In this document: positions 22,128 through 30,345 of the stretch, one piece after another
How the letters are laid out: each line of letters begins with the position of its first letter
How positions within the stretch are numbered: position 1 is the first letter of the stretch
Source: Methanodesulfokora sp964525965
GTDB taxonomy: Archaea > Korarchaeota > Korarchaeia > Korarchaeales > Korarchaeaceae
Length of the DNA stretch: 30,706 bases
Direction of reading: 5' to 3'
Assembly (NCBI GenBank): GCA_964525965.1
Contig: CAZGKA010000085.1
Coordinates: 1-30,706 of the forward strand
Translations under genes and position numbers: made by a program
The notes under the pieces: generated by a model
What the model saw: the letters and a program-made list of their open reading frames with translations, nothing else
Told to the model about the DNA's origin: nothing
Databases searched by the model: none

Positions 22128-24011
22128 CTACCCCAAGGTGAGGTGGAAGCCCCCAGGAGGTAGTGCCCTTGATAAATCTCTTAAACTTATGTTCATGGGG
22201 ACACCTCTTGCCGAGGCCTCCTTCTCTATATGGCTCTTTATTCTCCTTGTTGCTTCCTCCTTAGACATGTCTCCTGGGCGAACTCTCACCTTAAAATTCA
22301 GATTAGTGGCTGCAGAGGGCGGAGCAGCCAGTAGTAGATATTCTTCGCCTTCTAAAATTACTCCCACGTCCAGCACAAGCTCAGCTTTCACGTAATTCCT
22401 TTTCCCTTCAATAAAGAAGGAGCCTTTAGGTATGTACATACCCGGAGGCGCATGTTCCTTGACCTGGCTCCCCGCGACGTAGTAGACATCCGCGTAGCTG
22501 AGCCCCTCCTTCCAAGCTTTGGAAAAGCTCGCTGCCGCTGTGGCCGCTTCCTTAATCGTGTTTGTTCCCGGCGATCTGCCCTCTGTCTTCACTAAAACCA
22601 CCGCTCCTCCGGGGAGATCTACGTGGAAAAAGAGATCGTCATCCCTCAGGTATTTTTTCACCAAAGCCCTGTTAGTTACTCTGTCCCTTCCAATGACAAC
22701 CAAAAACCCTTCAGATGACTGGAACCATCGGAACTCCCCATACCAGGCCTTCACAACTTTGGGCCTCAGATATTTCTCCTTTTTCTTTGGAACAGACTCT
22801 TTGAGGGATTCTATGGTAGCTCTGATGTTCTTTAACTTGGACTCCAGCTTTTTAGCCGCCTCGTACAATCTTTGAGCGTTTTCCGATGCTTTAATCGTGA
22901 AGTCAAGCCCGAGAACCTCCCCCCCTATAGAAATCCTGACTATTTTATTCCTATAGTCTACCTGCAGGCAGTCCGCAGGCCGCCTTCCGGAACGAACCTG
23001 CCTTAGAATTTCTTCTATGCACCCTATATTTTGAAATATTATGTTTGCCTTCCTCCGGTACTCTTCAGCTCTGAGCCGGTACTCCTCATATAGCTTTTTC
23101 TGACGCTCTATTTCCTTTCTTATCCTCTCTATGTCAGAGGATTCTCTTCTCTCTATCTCAGATTTCAAGATATCTAGGAAGTAGTCATCCAGCAGAGAGA
23201 TAAAGCTGGGATAAGACCTTTTATCCGTGCCCTCTAAAGTGGAGAGCCTTATAACGGAGAAGTTCTCGGGTGTACCATCGTCTGATAGGTACATCACCGG
23301 ATGGGGGGCTTCAAGGGAATTTTTGTGGATTAAAGAAACAGTTTCTGAGAGTTTTGACAGCTGATGCTCGCTCAATCTTGATAGTAATTCTCTTGGATTC
23401 ACACCGGAAAGCGCTGCGACTTCGTCTATGTAGGGAGAGCCGAGACCACAAAAGCTCGTGAGAAACCTCCAAACCTCCATGTCTCTGTCGGACAGAACAT
23501 TTCTTGGATCGAATTCCACCCTCGGCTCGGAGGGAAGTCGATATTTTTCGCCAGGGAGGATTTTCCGAGACCTAAGAACTCTCTTCTTCAGAACTAACGC
23601 TATCCTTTCCTCGCTGTCCACTAGCAGCAGGTTACCTCCGCCAAAGAGCTCCAATATTAGGTCGAACTCCCCGCTTTTACCCGAGAAAGACAGCCGTAAC
23701 ACTCTTTCCATTCCTGGATGCTTTATTTCAGTGAGTTTCGATCCTCTCAGGCGTTTACGGACCGCCATCACGAAGGGATGAGGGGAGGAGGGTCTTGATA
23801 TGGACTCCCCGGTCATGAAAACGTAGGATTTGGAGAACACGAGTTCCCTCCTAACTCCAAGTCCTGGATAGAGCGTTATCGAAAAAACTCCCTCCGCTAG
23901 CCCGTAGAAGTTCCTGACGATGCTTCCCTCCAGCGGTTCCATCTCGCGTTTTAGAACTTCAATCTCCAAGCCGACGAGTCCGGTTCTTCTGGTCACCGAT
24001 GACCCCCTCAC
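22128..24011 (-). CDS. rqcH: Rqc2/NFACT-family ribosome quality control protein
   Basis: The 627-aa protein has the NFACT architecture: an NFACT-N domain (about 10-190, with LRLSFSGKSGEFDLILELFGGGNLLLVD), a helix-hairpin-helix-like middle, long coiled coil (about 283-345 and 385-415, KEIERQKKLYEEYRLRAEEYR-like), and a C-terminal NFACT-R domain with DDLFFHVDLPGGAVVLV, TNTIKEAATAAASFS and DVYYVAGSQVKEH. Homologues bind peptidyl-tRNA on stalled large subunits and add C-terminal tails. The start is GTG 24011; a GTG at 23996 fits the promoter at 24014-24026 better. It leads the CBS cluster. Confidence 0.9.
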   Translation of the reverse strand: MRGSSVTRRTGLVGLEIEVLKREMEPLEGSIVRNFYGLAEGVFSITLYPGLGVRRELVFSKSYVFMTGESISRPSSPHPFVMAVRKRLRGSKLTEIKHPGMERVLRLSFSGKSGEFDLILELFGGGNLLLVDSEERIALVLKKRVLRSRKILPGEKYRLPSEPRVEFDPRNVLSDRDMEVWRFLTSFCGLGSPYIDEVAALSGVNPRELLSRLSEHQLSKLSETVSLIHKNSLEAPHPVMYLSDDGTPENFSVIRLSTLEGTDKRSYPSFISLLDDYFLDILKSEIERRESSDIERIRKEIERQKKLYEEYRLRAEEYRRKANIIFQNIGCIEEILRQVRSGRRPADCLQVDYRNKIVRISIGGEVLGLDFTIKASENAQRLYEAAKKLESKLKNIRATIESLKESVPKKKEKYLRPKVVKAWYGEFRWFQSSEGFLVVIGRDRVTNRALVKKYLRDDDLFFHVDLPGGAVVLVKTEGRSPGTNTIKEAATAAASFSKAWKEGLSYADVYYVAGSQVKEHAPPGMYIPKGSFFIEGKRNYVKAELVLDVGVILEGEEYLLLAAPPSAATNLNFKVRVRPGDMSKEEATRRIKSHIEKEASARGVPMNISLRDLSRALPPGGFHLTLG

Positions 24012-24013
24012 CC

Positions 24014-24026
24014 TTTTAATAGTAAT
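24014..24026. promoter_or_regulatory. Bidirectional TATA-like element between the Rqc2 and membrane-protein genes
   Basis: TTTTAATAGTAAT is the only A/T box in the 39-bp divergent gap. On the plus strand it lies about 31 nt before ATG 24051. On the minus strand the expected start (about 23994) coincides with the in-frame GTG at 23996, suggesting a leaderless Rqc2 mRNA that begins with SVTRR rather than five codons upstream. Confidence 0.45.
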
Positions 24027-24050
24027 AGACGAGACCTATCTGGATCCGAC

Positions 24051-24935
24051 ATGGACATGAGGAAGAAGGTGTTCTTGACCAAGGTCGCTATATTCTCGGC
24101 AGCGGGTGCTATAGTTGGAGTTCTGGGCATAGACTATCCCGTCGGAATTTCGCTTATCCTCTTCTTAACGGTATTGGTCGGTTTCGTTTTTATCCTCACG
24201 AGGAGAACACAGGAAGAGCTGACCCTAGGAAAGATCTACAGAGAGGGAGAAGGAACTGCGATCCTGGGCTTCTTTCTGTTCTGGATATTGGCAATGAACT
24301 TGGTGGGCGGATGTGGACCCTCTATATATGTGGTACATGCCTCAAAAACTGGGGCTTGGCCCATACAAACAATCAACGGGGAAATAGTTCATGGATTGGG
24401 CCCCTCGGGATTTAATGCTTCATACGTCGTGCTCAAGGAAAGAACTACGCTGCTTTTCTTCAAGAGCGAGGATGTGGTGGATATGTGGCTGGGGTATCGG
24501 ATGCCGATCCCACCAGAAGGCATCCTCCTCAGAGTCGACAACCTCAACTTCTCCATCGAGAACGGGAGTGTGAACTTCTCGTTCAATGTGAACGCCACCG
24601 TAGGAAAGAGCGAAATCCTCGAGGGACCCATCAAGAAGGAGGGAACTCAGTTCCTAGTGGGGCTTGGACAGAGCAGCATCGCCGTTCAGGAAAACTCATC
24701 TAACGAGATGCGGCTGGGGAGCTTCACCTTAAAGGTATCTTCTAGGGGAGACATGCTTACATTCGAGCTGAGAGGGGTTACCTTGAGCTCTAACCCTGTT
24801 GATCTCTCCTCCTATGGTCTGAACATTATGGTGATGAAAGTTAACGGGACCCTGTTTCTGTTCACGGATAAACCCCTCAGGGTCAGCAGGACTGCGAGGG
24901 TCGACGGTAAGTACATAGTGGTTCTCTCCTCCTAG
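24051..24935 (+). CDS. Membrane-anchored protein of unknown function
   Basis: I do not recognise this 294-aa protein. It has three hydrophobic segments near the N-terminus (about residues 9-25, 30-49 and 71-92), then about 200 residues rich in beta-prone sequence and N-x-S/T sites (for example NFSIENGS, NVNATVG), which suggests an extracytoplasmic, possibly glycosylated domain. The third segment ends in VGGCGPS. An unusual WGYRMPIPPEG-like proline stretch follows at about 145. It starts at ATG 24051 near the shared promoter and is followed after 10 bp by archease, so the two are probably co-transcribed. Confidence 0.7.
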   Translation: MDMRKKVFLTKVAIFSAAGAIVGVLGIDYPVGISLILFLTVLVGFVFILTRRTQEELTLGKIYREGEGTAILGFFLFWILAMNLVGGCGPSIYVVHASKTGAWPIQTINGEIVHGLGPSGFNASYVVLKERTTLLFFKSEDVVDMWLGYRMPIPPEGILLRVDNLNFSIENGSVNFSFNVNATVGKSEILEGPIKKEGTQFLVGLGQSSIAVQENSSNEMRLGSFTLKVSSRGDMLTFELRGVTLSSNPVDLSSYGLNIMVMKVNGTLFLFTDKPLRVSRTARVDGKYIVVLSS

Positions 24936-24945
24936 GGGGAGCCCT

Positions 24946-25365
24946 ATGTACGAGTACATAGAGTTGGAAGGGGATGCTGGGTTTGTAGTTAGAGCTAGAA
25001 GGCTTGATACCCTCTTTTCGAAGGCTTCCGAGGCCCTTTACAACATAATGGTCGATATCTCCAAGGTCCGTCCAGTGGAGGAGAGGTTCGTCGAGGTCTC
25101 AAGTGAGAGCCTAGACATACTCCTGCATCACTGGTTGGAGGAGCTCCTGTTCCTCACGGATACCGAGGGCCTGGTCTTTTCAAAGTTTGACGTAGAGGTC
25201 TGCAAAGAGGACGTCCTGAAAGCCCGGGGAAAGGTACTAGGGGAGCCGATAGATCCCATAAAGCATGATGTGAGGGTGGCCGTGAAGGCGATAACTTACC
25301 ATAGACTCTATCTGAAGAAAAGGGAGGACGGTATGTGGGAGGCAGGGGTTATAGTGGATTTGTGA
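24946..25365 (+). CDS. Archease, activator of RtcB RNA ligase
   Basis: The 139-aa length is normal for archease. Conserved blocks are the N-terminal LEGDAGFVVRARRLDTLFSKA (aspartate D10 as a likely metal ligand; many family members have H-T-A-D here), LLHHWLEELLFLTDTEGLVF, and the C-terminal DPIKHDVRVAVKAITYH with the final VIVDL. Archease stimulates guanylylation of RtcB, the ligase that joins tRNA exons after EndA cleavage. A GGGGGAG site sits 5 nt before the ATG. rtcB itself is not in the window. It converges with cysS, with 3 bp between the stops. Confidence 0.93.
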   Translation: MYEYIELEGDAGFVVRARRLDTLFSKASEALYNIMVDISKVRPVEERFVEVSSESLDILLHHWLEELLFLTDTEGLVFSKFDVEVCKEDVLKARGKVLGEPIDPIKHDVRVAVKAITYHRLYLKKREDGMWEAGVIVDL

Positions 25366-25368
25366 ATT

Positions 25369-26796
25369 CTAGTCCTCAAACCACCAGATGGAGTCCCCGT
25401 TTTTATCCTCGACAATCACCCCTAGGTCCCTGAGCTTAGCTCTTATGGCATCGGAGATATCGTACATTTTTCTTTTCCTGAGCTCCTTCCTGACCTCAAC
25501 TAGCGCCTCTACATACGGCAAAACGTCCTTCCTTTGAGATCTGGACAGAACGTCTATCCCTAATAGTGAGGACGCGCGGTCCATTAGATAGACGATCTCG
25601 GAGGCGAGATTCGGAGAGAGACCTTCAGACACGATTCGAGAGGCCATTGAGGCCAGTGCATCCAGGGAGGCATATGCTACTGGCGTGTTAAAGTCGTCGC
25701 TCAAGGCTGAGAAGAACTTCTTGATCTCCGAATGCATGACCTTCTTCATCTCAAGCTCATCCTCGTTGAGCTCCCCCTTCCTGCCCTCCAACGAGTACTG
25801 CGCCGCCCTCATAGCGGCCTCTTTCCAAGAACGAACTCTGTTCTCTGTCGATTTCAGGGCATTTTCAGAGAATTCGAGAGGTTTACGGTAGTGAGCTGAG
25901 GTCAAAAAGATGCGGAGGACATCTGGATCATATCTCTGAAGAGCGGCTTTGACCGAAAAGTAGTTCTTGAGAGATTTAGCCATCTTCTCTCCTCTGACGT
26001 TCAGGAGACCGACGTGCATCCAGTATTTGACAAACGGCCTCTTCCCGGTAAAGGCCTCGCTTTGAGCTATCTCGTTCTCGTGGTGAGGAAATATCAGATC
26101 AGACCCCCCTCCGTGTATGTCTATTTGCTCACCCAAGAGGGCGTATATCATGGCGCTGCACTCTATATGCCAGCCAGGACGTCCATCTCCCCAAGGAGCA
26201 GGCCACTTTGGCTCTCCCGGTTTGGAAAACTTCCAGAGAGCGAAGTCAGCTGGATGTCTCTTCTCCTCACTGGTTTTGACTCTGGCATCCCTGACTAGGT
26301 TTTCCAGCTTTACCTTGGAAAGCTTACCGTACCCTTCGAAGGTCTCCACACTGAAGTAGACTCCGTCGGAGGTGACATAGGCGTGTCCGGACTTTACAAG
26401 ACCGGAGATGAGCTCCAATATTTTGTCTATATATTCCGTGGCCCTAGGGTTTGCTGTGGCGGAGATCACCTTGAGATCCTGCATTGCCCCGAAATACTCC
26501 TCTTCATACCTCCTAGCGATTTCTTTCCAATCCACTCCTTCCCTAGCGGCTCGGGCGATTATTTTGTCATCTATATCAGTCACATTCGTGACGTAGAAGA
26601 CGGAGTAGCCGGCCCAGGTGAGATATCTCCTGACCACGTCGAAAAAGACCGCTGTCTTCGCGTGGCCCAGGTGGGGCTCATCATAGACGGTGGGACCACA
26701 GACATACATATTCACATTAGGAGGAGAGATCGGTTCAAAGACCTCTTTAGTGCCGCGCAGAGTATCCGAGATCAAGATCTTTCCAGCGAGCATCAT
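25369..26796 (-). CDS. cysS: Cysteinyl-tRNA synthetase
   Basis: The 475-aa class I enzyme has the zinc cysteine in YVCGPTVYDEPHLGHAKT (C33, HIGH-like HLGH at 42-45), the second zinc cysteine in WHIECSAM, and histidines in FPHHENEIAQSEA. The KMSKS-like loop is KMAKSL. The C-terminal DALR-type helical domain ends in SIWWFED. It charges tRNA-Cys in the cytoplasm. Two tandem ATGs (26796 and 26793) are possible starts; spacing from the shared A/T element at 26813-26824 favours a leaderless message from 26793. It is divergent from tyrS. Confidence 0.95.
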   Translation of the reverse strand: MMLAGKILISDTLRGTKEVFEPISPPNVNMYVCGPTVYDEPHLGHAKTAVFFDVVRRYLTWAGYSVFYVTNVTDIDDKIIARAAREGVDWKEIARRYEEEYFGAMQDLKVISATANPRATEYIDKILELISGLVKSGHAYVTSDGVYFSVETFEGYGKLSKVKLENLVRDARVKTSEEKRHPADFALWKFSKPGEPKWPAPWGDGRPGWHIECSAMIYALLGEQIDIHGGGSDLIFPHHENEIAQSEAFTGKRPFVKYWMHVGLLNVRGEKMAKSLKNYFSVKAALQRYDPDVLRIFLTSAHYRKPLEFSENALKSTENRVRSWKEAAMRAAQYSLEGRKGELNEDELEMKKVMHSEIKKFFSALSDDFNTPVAYASLDALASMASRIVSEGLSPNLASEIVYLMDRASSLLGIDVLSRSQRKDVLPYVEALVEVRKELRKRKMYDISDAIRAKLRDLGVIVEDKNGDSIWWFED

Positions 26797-26812
26797 TGAG
26801 GAGGAACACAGG

Positions 26813-26824
26813 CATATTTTTAAT
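26813..26824. promoter_or_regulatory. Bidirectional TATA-like element between cysS and tyrS
   Basis: CATATTTTTAAT is the single A/T-rich box between the two aminoacyl-tRNA synthetase genes. Its centre is about 25 nt from the cysS ATG at 26793 and about 38 nt from the tyrS ATG at 26856. An in-frame ATG at 26826 would lie inside the expected upstream promoter space, arguing against it as the tyrS start. Confidence 0.45.
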
Positions 26825-26855
26825 CATGCCGCCACCGCCAGTCTATCGAGAGCAA

Positions 26856-27995
26856 ATGTGCGACGATCTCTCGCTCGTGTTGAGAGGAGTTGCTGAGCCT
26901 CTAGAAGAAATGGTAATGACGCTGGATGAAGTTAAGGAGATCGTGAAGAGAAAGGAGAAGCGAACGTACATAGGATATGAGCCCTCCGGCCCAATACATA
27001 TGGGAGCCGCATCGACGATCCTCAAGCTGGACGAGATGGCGAGAGCAGGATTCACATCGATAGCTCTCATCGCCGACGTCCATGCCGTTTTGAACAGAAA
27101 AGGCCCTGAGAACATCATTAGGGAGCTCGGAAGCACTTATTATGAGACCGTATTCAAAGAACTCAGCTCTGGAAGGATAAAACTCGTTTTAGGAAGCGAG
27201 TACCAGCTGTCTGAAGATTACGTGATGGATCTCTTGTACATCTCAACGAAGGTCACCTCCAAGAGGGCCTGGAGAGCCATGTCCATCATAGCTAGGGAGA
27301 GCGAGAACCCCTATGTGTCTCAGATGATATACCCGCTCATGCAGGCTTTGGACATATTGTATCTCAAGGTGGATGTGGCCATCGGTGGAACTGACCAGAG
27401 GAAGATCCACGCTCTGGCGAGGGACATCTTCGCCAGACCTCTGGACCTCAGAATTGAAAGATACGTCCCCTCCGCCATACACATAAACATAACCCCAGGA
27501 CTTCTAAAGGACGAGAAGATGTCCAAATCAAAGCCCCAGACCCACATAGCTGTGCATGATCCACCAGAGGTCATTAGAAGGAAAATAAAGGCCGCTTACT
27601 GTCCGCCCGGAGAGGAGAGTCAGTATGATCAGGAAGGAAATCTGAGAAACCCGGTGCTGGGAGTCTTCAGGGACCTCATACTCAGAGGGGATCGTACCGT
27701 TCAGATTGAAAGGGCCAGAGCCAAGGGAGGAGGCATCATAGAGGTCAGCAATTACAAGGAGCTGGAGAGACTGTATACCAGTGGGGAAATTCACCCCGCC
27801 GATCTTAAGAGGAGAGCCGCTGACTACCTGATTGATCTCTTTGAACCCATAAGGGAGAAGTTCGAAAGCGAGCCGGATCTTATAAAACCTTTATATGACT
27901 TGCAGAGATGGCAGAGAAGAGAGGGGCTGTTTGGTGACCTGGAATGGAAGCTAGCTCTGGAGTCGATGAGGCCGTATTTGGGGGAGCTCTCTTAA
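26856..27995 (+). CDS. tyrS: Tyrosyl-tRNA synthetase
   Basis: From ATG 26856 the protein is 379 aa. Motifs are YIGYEPSGPIHMG (HIGH-like HMGA), LIADVHAVLNRKG, YPLMQALDILYLKVDVAIGGTDQRKIH (tyrosine-specific Y, Q and D positions as in the archaeal enzyme) and the KMSKS loop DEKMSKSKP. This is the archaeal/eukaryotic TyrRS type. The start is chosen from family alignment (about 45 residues before YEPSG) and promoter spacing; ATG 26826 and TTG 26796 are upstream in-frame alternatives. Its 3' end overlaps the downstream gene by 52 bp if that gene starts at 27944. Confidence 0.93.
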   Translation: MCDDLSLVLRGVAEPLEEMVMTLDEVKEIVKRKEKRTYIGYEPSGPIHMGAASTILKLDEMARAGFTSIALIADVHAVLNRKGPENIIRELGSTYYETVFKELSSGRIKLVLGSEYQLSEDYVMDLLYISTKVTSKRAWRAMSIIARESENPYVSQMIYPLMQALDILYLKVDVAIGGTDQRKIHALARDIFARPLDLRIERYVPSAIHINITPGLLKDEKMSKSKPQTHIAVHDPPEVIRRKIKAAYCPPGEESQYDQEGNLRNPVLGVFRDLILRGDRTVQIERARAKGGGIIEVSNYKELERLYTSGEIHPADLKRRAADYLIDLFEPIREKFESEPDLIKPLYDLQRWQRREGLFGDLEWKLALESMRPYLGELS

Positions 27996-29482
27996 TAGAG
28001 AGCCTAGATGACCTGGTGTCCATAGAGGAGAACTCTGAGTGGTTGGGAGTGACCAAGCTCCTCATGATGGAGAACGCTGCCACAGCGGTTGCTGAGGCCT
28101 GTAAGGATATCCTGAAGGATTTAAGGGGGAAAAGGATCGCCATAGTTTGCGGTAAAGGTAACAATGGAGGAGACGGGATCGCTGCCGGGAGGAAGATGGC
28201 CGCTGAAGGAGCCCAGGTCACCATATTCATGTTGTCCAAGGAACCTGAGGCCTATGAGGCCAAATATAACTTTGATATCGTTAGGAGGTTACCGTACAGC
28301 TTAGAAATCAAAAGGGTTCGAGAGGAAAAAGATCTAGATGTCCTGAGAACTTACGACCTAATTGTGGATGCCTTGCTTGGTACTGGAACTAGAGGCGCGC
28401 CCTACGGTCTGACAGTCGGCGCTATCAGAAAGATAAACTCCTCCGGAAAACCCGTCGTGAGCGTTGACGTCCCGTCGGGACTTGATCCATTCTCGGGAAG
28501 GGCTCCAGGAGAGGTCGTCAAGGCCACGATCACGGTTACGTTCCATGGGATGAAAAGCGGGCTTAGGCCTGAGATCTGCGGCAGAATCGTTGTTTGTCCA
28601 GCGGGATCTCCTTTAGAAGCCCTTTTAGGATGCGGACCTGGGGATCTCAAGGCCTTAATTAGAAAAAGAGCTCCTTGGAGCCATAAAGGAGATTTTGGAA
28701 GGATCCTTGTGATCGGTGGATCGTGTCTGTACACAGGAGCTCCTGCCTTGGCAGCAATATCCGCTTTAAGGTCCGGAGCTGATCTCGCAATAGTTCTGAC
28801 CCCCAGATCAGTATCCAACGTTATTAGATCTTTCTCACCTGAGATAATAGTTAATAGATTAGAATCTGAGGATTTCCTAGGAGAAGAAGAGGAGGACCTC
28901 GACCTAGTGCTCAGGGAGGCCGAGAGATCCTCTGTGGTGCTGATAGGTCCTGGACTTGGGTCCGAGAAATGCGCGATAGAGATGGCATCTAGGATATTGG
29001 AGGAGCTGAAGGGTCGCTCGATCAAGGTGGTCGTCGATGCCGACGCTCAGAGGGCCCTATCTCCGGGGAAGGGGTGGAGGGACTTGATAGCCACACCGCA
29101 CGCGGGAGAGTTTGAGAGAATATTCGGCGTGATTCCTCCGAAGGATTTAAAGAAGCGCATAGACGTCGCTGCCAAGAACGCCGCCAAGCTTCCGGGAACG
29201 GTGCTCCTGAAAGGACATGTGGATGTCATATCGGACGGCAGGAGGGTCAAGATCAACTTTACAGGTAACCCCGGAATGACCGTTGGCGGTACAGGAGATG
29301 TGCTCTCAGGCGTGACTGCAGCCATGTTCTCCCTAGGGAATGATCCTCTGAGAGCCGCGTCCTGTGCGGCTTGGATAGTTGGATCTGCTGGTGACCTCGC
29401 CTACGAGAAAGTCGGAAATTCGCTCACGCCTCTTGATGTGATAAGAAATATCCCCGAGGTCATCAGGAGGTACGCGCCCTGA
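27944..29482 (+). CDS. nnr: Bifunctional NAD(P)HX epimerase/dehydratase (NnrE-NnrD fusion)
   Basis: The 512-aa fusion repairs hydrated NAD(P)H. The N-terminal YjeF epimerase domain (about 25-230) has GKGNNGGDGIAAGRKM (residues 70-85), DALLGTGTRG and SVDVPSGLDPFSG. The C-terminal ADP-dependent dehydratase domain (about 240-505) has GRILVIGGSCLYTGAPALAA and the ADP-binding GNPGMTVGGTGDVLSG. ATG 27944 overlaps tyrS by 52 bp. Family alignment would start nearer residue 17-25 (LLIESLDDLVSIEE), where only a GTG at 28016 is in frame; GGGGGAG precedes an ATA there. The first residues therefore may not be translated. Confidence 0.92.
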   Translation: MEASSGVDEAVFGGALLIESLDDLVSIEENSEWLGVTKLLMMENAATAVAEACKDILKDLRGKRIAIVCGKGNNGGDGIAAGRKMAAEGAQVTIFMLSKEPEAYEAKYNFDIVRRLPYSLEIKRVREEKDLDVLRTYDLIVDALLGTGTRGAPYGLTVGAIRKINSSGKPVVSVDVPSGLDPFSGRAPGEVVKATITVTFHGMKSGLRPEICGRIVVCPAGSPLEALLGCGPGDLKALIRKRAPWSHKGDFGRILVIGGSCLYTGAPALAAISALRSGADLAIVLTPRSVSNVIRSFSPEIIVNRLESEDFLGEEEEDLDLVLREAERSSVVLIGPGLGSEKCAIEMASRILEELKGRSIKVVVDADAQRALSPGKGWRDLIATPHAGEFERIFGVIPPKDLKKRIDVAAKNAAKLPGTVLLKGHVDVISDGRRVKINFTGNPGMTVGGTGDVLSGVTAAMFSLGNDPLRAASCAAWIVGSAGDLAYEKVGNSLTPLDVIRNIPEVIRRYAP

Positions 29483-29537
29483 GGAGGGGTAACTTTTTGA
29501 CATTTCCGTAAAGAAGTTCAATCAGGGAGGGATCTCC

Positions 29538-29966
29538 GTGGATGAGGTTCCTGAGGATAGATATTACTCGAAAACTCACGAGTGGGTGCTTCCTATAGGT
29601 GGGAACAGAGCGAAGGTGGGGATCACCAGATACGCTGTCGAGAAGCTTGGGGACATAACTTACTTGGAGGTAAAGGCTGTGGGATCTGAGGTTAAATCCG
29701 GAGAACGCATCGGTACAGTGGAGAGCAACAAGGCTACCGAGGATATTTATGCCCCAGTCAGCGGGAAGATAGTTGAGATAAATAAGGAGGCGGGAGTTGT
29801 TGAAGAGGGATCCAGCGAGTTCTCGGGAGAGCTCGAGCGCATCTCAGAGGATCCTTACGGAGAAGGATGGATCGTCGTGCTGGAGACGTTTAACCTGAAG
29901 GAAGAGCTAAAGGGTCTGATGAATGCGCACGAGTATGCTGAAATGCTTAAGAAGGAGCAAGAATGA
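29538..29966 (+). CDS. gcvH: Glycine cleavage system H protein (lipoyl carrier)
   Basis: The 142-aa protein starts MDEVPEDRYYSKTHEWV, as GcvH usually does, and carries the lipoylation site VESNKATEDIYAPVSG (K65). Further family blocks are VGITRYAVEKLGDI and EGWIVVLE. It shuttles aminomethyl groups on lipoate, or may serve another lipoate-dependent complex. No gcvT, gcvP or lipoate ligase gene is nearby, so its partners lie elsewhere. The start is GTG with GGGAGG 7 nt upstream. The metzincin-like gene overlaps its end by 44 bp. Confidence 0.93.
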   Translation: MDEVPEDRYYSKTHEWVLPIGGNRAKVGITRYAVEKLGDITYLEVKAVGSEVKSGERIGTVESNKATEDIYAPVSGKIVEINKEAGVVEEGSSEFSGELERISEDPYGEGWIVVLETFNLKEELKGLMNAHEYAEMLKKEQE

Positions 29967-30330
29967 CTTCTTAGTCCTCACACCGTCGGATCGCTTGACC
30001 GAGGTGGAGGAGGTAGTTAGGCTCATCAGGAATCTACTTCCGATTAGAATGGAAGTCCTCGCTCATGAGGCAGGCTCGCCGGAGGAGAACACTTATGGAT
30101 GGGAAGGCTACGCTAGGATCGATGAAGGGGTTGCTAAGATCTTCCTGTCATCAAAAGATCCTCAAGAAATAGCTGCGTTGCTCCTCCATGAGATAGGTCA
30201 TCTCCTCGGTTTGCCCCACTGTCGGGATCCCAAGTGTGTTATGCGGGACTCGCTTTGGGAGGAGGGGAAGGGCCTGTGGATTTGCAGAAGATGTCGTGAA
30301 AAATTTCTCTCTGCTATCGGGGGAGACTGA
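29923..30330 (+). CDS. Archaemetzincin-like zinc metalloprotease, short form
   Basis: The 135-aa protein has the complete metzincin zinc site HEIGHLLGLPH (H89, E90, H93, H99) directly followed by the archaemetzincin C-x4-C-x-M element (C100, C105, M107) and a second C-x-x-C (C121, C124) that binds a structural zinc. Archaemetzincins are usually about 170-190 aa by my recollection, so this one lacks much of the N-terminal part. ATG 29923 has AAGGG about 8 nt upstream; ATG 29935 is possible. It overlaps gcvH by 44 bp in another frame. Substrates of the family are unknown. Confidence 0.85.
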   Translation: MRTSMLKCLRRSKNDFLVLTPSDRLTEVEEVVRLIRNLLPIRMEVLAHEAGSPEENTYGWEGYARIDEGVAKIFLSSKDPQEIAALLLHEIGHLLGLPHCRDPKCVMRDSLWEEGKGLWICRRCREKFLSAIGGD

Positions 30331-30340
30331 AAGTTTTTAT
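30331..30340 (+). promoter_or_regulatory. TATA-like box before the HD-domain gene
   Basis: AAGTTTTTATC lies just downstream of the metzincin stop codon. A start about 25 nt downstream would fall near 30362, beyond the ATG at 30346, so translation might begin at the in-frame GTG 30364 or TTG 30373 instead. Low certainty. Confidence 0.35.
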
Positions 30341-30345
30341 CGCCC

